From an uncultured Acidobacteriota bacterium (GTDB lineage Bacteria > Acidobacteriota > Blastocatellia > RBC074), in the NCBI GenBank assembly GCA_937967285.1, contig CALBSU010000338.1, forward strand, positions 1 to 7,359: a stretch of DNA of 7,359 nt, in the 5' to 3' direction. Of this stretch, positions 1-7,359 are shown piece by piece (position 1 is the first letter of the stretch; every line of letters starts with the position of its first letter). Below the pieces are notes generated by a model, which was not told the origin of the DNA, did not search any database, and was given only the letters and a program-made list of their open reading frames with translations. A program made the translations under genes and the position numbers.

Positions 1-235
1 ATTTTTTTCGCTCCAATGAGGGAACAGCCTGCGGAAATCCGTTATCTGAAGTGAGAGGGAAACTTTGGAAGTTCTCCTGACGGTTTCTCCTCAGGTTTGT
101 CCATCGTTAGTCCATTAGGTGTTTTCCGATTTGGTGGCAGCCGAATGCCTTCAGGGTTCGACTGCATGGTGTTGGTGAATGGAGGGCATCTCTCCGCAGA
201 GAGGGAGCAGAGAAAAGGTATTTTTCGCCGACCAT

Positions 236-304
236 AATGGCGAATCTGCTGACCGGCCGAACACAGCCATCTCGAAAGAGGGCCGTCTCAGCAGATTCGC
301 CATT
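236..304. repeat. Perfect 17-bp inverted repeat (long hairpin)
   Basis: The left arm AATGGCGAATCTGCTGA (236-252) is exactly the reverse complement of the right arm at 288-304. After a small asymmetric internal loop the stem continues with CGGCC (254-258) pairing GGCCG (281-285), leaving a 22-nt loop. On the plus strand the right arm is followed by TTC rather than a long T-run, so it is not a textbook terminator. A third segment, TTCGCC at 224-229, could compete for GGCGAA at 239-244, giving two mutually exclusive folds. It could be a structured RNA element, a transcript-end hairpin, or a miniature palindromic repeat. The arms are seen directly; the role is unknown. Confidence 0.8.
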
Positions 305-315
305 TTCAATCATTA

Positions 316-398
316 ATCCACGAAGAACTCAAAGGACGCTCAGGGAATAAACCGGCCGAAGCGCGCGGCTTAGTGCTTTCCTCGTGTACTTTGTGGAT
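316..398. repeat. Imperfect inverted repeat of CCACGAAG type
   Basis: The left arm begins ATCCACGAAGAAC at 316 and the right arm ends CTTTGTGGAT at 398. Reverse-complementing the right arm gives a match at 12 of the first 15 positions. The core CCACGAAG followed by similar AAC/ACGA units resembles dispersed CCACGAAG-type intergenic repeats that I recall from environmental bacterial genomes. It ends 10 bp past the stop codon of the CBM9-like gene. It may be a degenerate copy of a palindromic repeat family. No transposase or target duplication is visible. Confidence 0.5.
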
Positions 399-408
399 GA
401 TCGGAAAT

Positions 409-1116
409 TCATTCAAGTTTGAGAAGGCCGAAGGCTTCGGGAACATGGTAGCTGTTGCTGTTTGTCGGCTGCCAGGCGATATGTCTCTTCGCCGAGGCCG
501 GACCCTGAATCCGGTAGAAGTTTATTCTCATCAGGTTGCCGCGGACCGGCTCCCTTGAATCTATCCTGTTCATCGGGATCCTCATCTCGCCGTACCAGAT
601 CTTCCTGCCGGCATCGACCCGCGCCTTCACTTCGTATCCCGAATTCCATTGCCAGTCGTGCGACGGGGGATCGCTGCCTCTGTCGATGAAGAGGTCGACC
701 CACTCATTCTGCGGCGAGACCTGAAACTCCGTGTATCTTTTAATATTCTTGAAATCGGTGCCGATGAAGACCTCGGCGACATCCCATTTCCAGAGTTCGT
801 TGGTTTCGGTCGTCGTCGATGGGTCGGGTTTCAGGTTGAGTTGATCGTAGGGGCAGATGAAGAGCAGATAGAGGTTGGCGGGAGTCCACCTCGATCGAAT
901 TTCTGTTCGATGGCCGGGCATCGGATCGCCCTTCGGCCCCCGCTCCGCGGTGACGCCTTTGACCGATCGCCAGTTAGGGGATTTCGGATCGGCTGTCAGC
1001 GGGAAATCATCAGCGGCGCGGAGACTTTTGATCAGTCCTGCCCCCTTCGTCTCCGAAGTCTGCTTCATACCGACCAGGCAAACCGTTGCAATTACAAGCC
1101 AGAGAGCAAATTTCAT
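409..1116 (-). CDS. Secreted CBM9-like carbohydrate-binding protein
   Basis: Predicted 235-residue exported protein built mostly of one carbohydrate-binding family 9-like (DOMON-type beta-sandwich) domain. Such domains bind sugars or act as accessory modules; no catalytic motif is visible. The start at 1116 is chosen because an AGGAG site lies 6 nt upstream and the protein then opens with a short basic and hydrophobic signal sequence (MKFALWLVIATVCLVG). The longer frame back to 1203 lacks both. Family-like landmarks in order are NELWKWDVAEVFIG (about residues 105-118), YTEFQVSPQNEWVDLFID, WYGEMRIPM, a GNLMRINFYRIQG strand, and the terminal HIAWQPT and HVPEAFGLL. The Cys in the signal region is not in a good lipobox, so a soluble secreted protein is more likely than a lipoprotein. 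It is transcribed away from the hydrolase genes. The fold assignment is good; the ligand is unknown. Confidence 0.8.
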   Translation of the reverse strand: MKFALWLVIATVCLVGMKQTSETKGAGLIKSLRAADDFPLTADPKSPNWRSVKGVTAERGPKGDPMPGHRTEIRSRWTPANLYLLFICPYDQLNLKPDPSTTTETNELWKWDVAEVFIGTDFKNIKRYTEFQVSPQNEWVDLFIDRGSDPPSHDWQWNSGYEVKARVDAGRKIWYGEMRIPMNRIDSREPVRGNLMRINFYRIQGPASAKRHIAWQPTNSNSYHVPEAFGLLKLE

Positions 1117-1122
1117 GTTCGA

Positions 1123-1127
1123 CTCCT
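1123..1127 (-). promoter_or_regulatory. Ribosome binding site deciding the CBM9-like start
   Basis: Read on the minus strand, AGGAG sits 6 nt before the ATG at 1116-1114. It supports this start over the in-frame ATG at 1203, which would put 29 non-signal-like residues ahead of the signal peptide. Confidence 0.75.
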
Positions 1128-1266
1128 GAAAAAGTTGTAACCTGAGGCCCGGAATTCCGTTCCTGATACATGTCGCGAGAAATGCAGAAGTTCGTATTGC
1201 CATTCCCGGGGCGTCATTTTCAGACTCGGGACTTTCGCGGCAGCCATGATATCCTTTTTGCTCACC

Positions 1267-1273
1267 AAGGAGG
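1267..1273 (+). promoter_or_regulatory. Ribosome binding site deciding the pqaA start
   Basis: AAGGAGG ends 11 nt before the ATG at 1285. This is a strong anti-16S match with slightly long spacing. It rules out the in-frame ATG at 1246, which lies upstream of it. The ATG at 1294 remains a weaker alternative. Confidence 0.75.
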
Positions 1274-1284
1274 CAATATCCGAC

Positions 1285-2824
<1,540 letters not shown>

Positions 2825-2833
2825 CATGGTCAT

Positions 2834-5824
<2,991 letters not shown>

Positions 5825-5825
5825 C

Positions 5826-5833
5826 AGGAAAGG
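5826..5833 (+). promoter_or_regulatory. Ribosome binding site of the ester hydrolase gene
   Basis: AGGAAAGG lies 9 nt before the ATG at 5843 and 1 nt past the end of the double-hairpin repeat. The right hairpin could influence access of ribosomes to it. It supports the chosen start, which is followed by a signal peptide. Confidence 0.65.
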
Positions 5834-5842
5834 CGATTCCCG

Positions 5843-7359
<1,517 letters not shown>

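Larger units (their letters stand above)
1..408. other. Intergenic region with inverted repeats, no convincing gene
   Basis: This stretch lies downstream of the minus-strand CBM9-like gene. No reading frame in it has a Shine-Dalgarno site or recognisable protein motifs. Positions 1-235 show only short, weak features: GTCCAT occurs twice (99-104 and 110-115), and a small CTCTC/GAGAG hairpin lies at 190-203. The second half carries two clear inverted repeats, listed separately at 236-304 and 316-398. On the minus strand, a weak GCCG/CGGC stem (369-355) followed by a T-rich run could help end the CBM9-like transcript, but a 4-bp stem is too short to call a terminator. It may be an accumulation of repeat debris or hold a small RNA; the sequence does not decide. 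Confidence 0.6.
1117..1284. promoter_or_regulatory. Divergent intergenic region between the CBM9-like gene and pqaA
   Basis: These 168 bp separate two divergently transcribed genes and must carry the promoters for both if each is transcribed from here. I could not find a convincing sigma-70 pair: the best -35-like TTGCCA (1197-1202) has only a poor -10 match 17 bp downstream. No clear operator palindrome was found. The region probably holds promoters unlike the E. coli consensus. Confidence 0.35.

Noticed and set aside
190..203. Small CTCTC-CGCA-GAGAG hairpin
   Set aside because: A five-bp stem in purine/pyrimidine-biased sequence is expected by chance.
107..313. A 68-codon minus-strand frame in the left intergenic region
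   Set aside because: There is no Shine-Dalgarno site before its ATG, it runs through the long hairpin, and no signal or domain is visible.
1197..1225. Possible sigma-70 promoter TTGCCA with a -10 at 17 bp spacing
   Set aside because: The would-be -10 (TCAGAC) matches the consensus at only two positions, so it is too weak to report.

Overview
The window looks like chromosomal DNA from a moderately GC-rich, free-living Gram-negative bacterium. All four genes start with a clear Shine-Dalgarno site and encode exported proteins. The combination of a CBM9-like protein, a PqaA-type protein, a very long S9 peptidase and an alpha-amino-acid-ester-hydrolase-like enzyme, separated by palindromic intergenic repeats, would suit Acidobacteriota or a similar soil or metagenome lineage. 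That placement is inference; there is no rRNA or marker gene here to prove it.

Layout. Positions 1-408 hold no convincing gene but contain two inverted repeats: a perfect 17-bp hairpin (236-304) and a CCACGAAG-type palindrome (316-398). A minus-strand gene (409-1116) encodes a small secreted CBM9-like carbohydrate-binding protein. After a 168-bp divergent intergenic region come three plus-strand genes: a PqaA/PhoPQ_related alpha/beta hydrolase (1285-2709), a 981-residue S9 prolyl-oligopeptidase-family peptidase (2834-5779), and an alpha-amino acid ester hydrolase of the CocE/X-Pro dipeptidyl-peptidase superfamily (5843 to beyond the window end). The gap between the first two of these is filled by an A/T-rich 7-bp-periodic inverted repeat (2712-2816). 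The gap between the last two is largely a GC-rich double-hairpin repeat (5746-5824).

How the genes may work together. The three plus-strand enzymes are all predicted exported serine hydrolases of the alpha/beta fold with visible Ser-Asp-His triads. They probably act outside the cytoplasm on peptides, amino-acid esters or amides. Tandem orientation and short gaps (124 and 63 bp) would allow one transcript, but both gaps contain strong inverted repeats that could attenuate or process the message. No defence system, CRISPR array, mobile element with a transposase, tRNA or rRNA was seen. The most notable points are the double-hairpin repeat that supplies the last codons and stop of the S9 peptidase, and the preserved three-acid amino-group pocket of the ester hydrolase.
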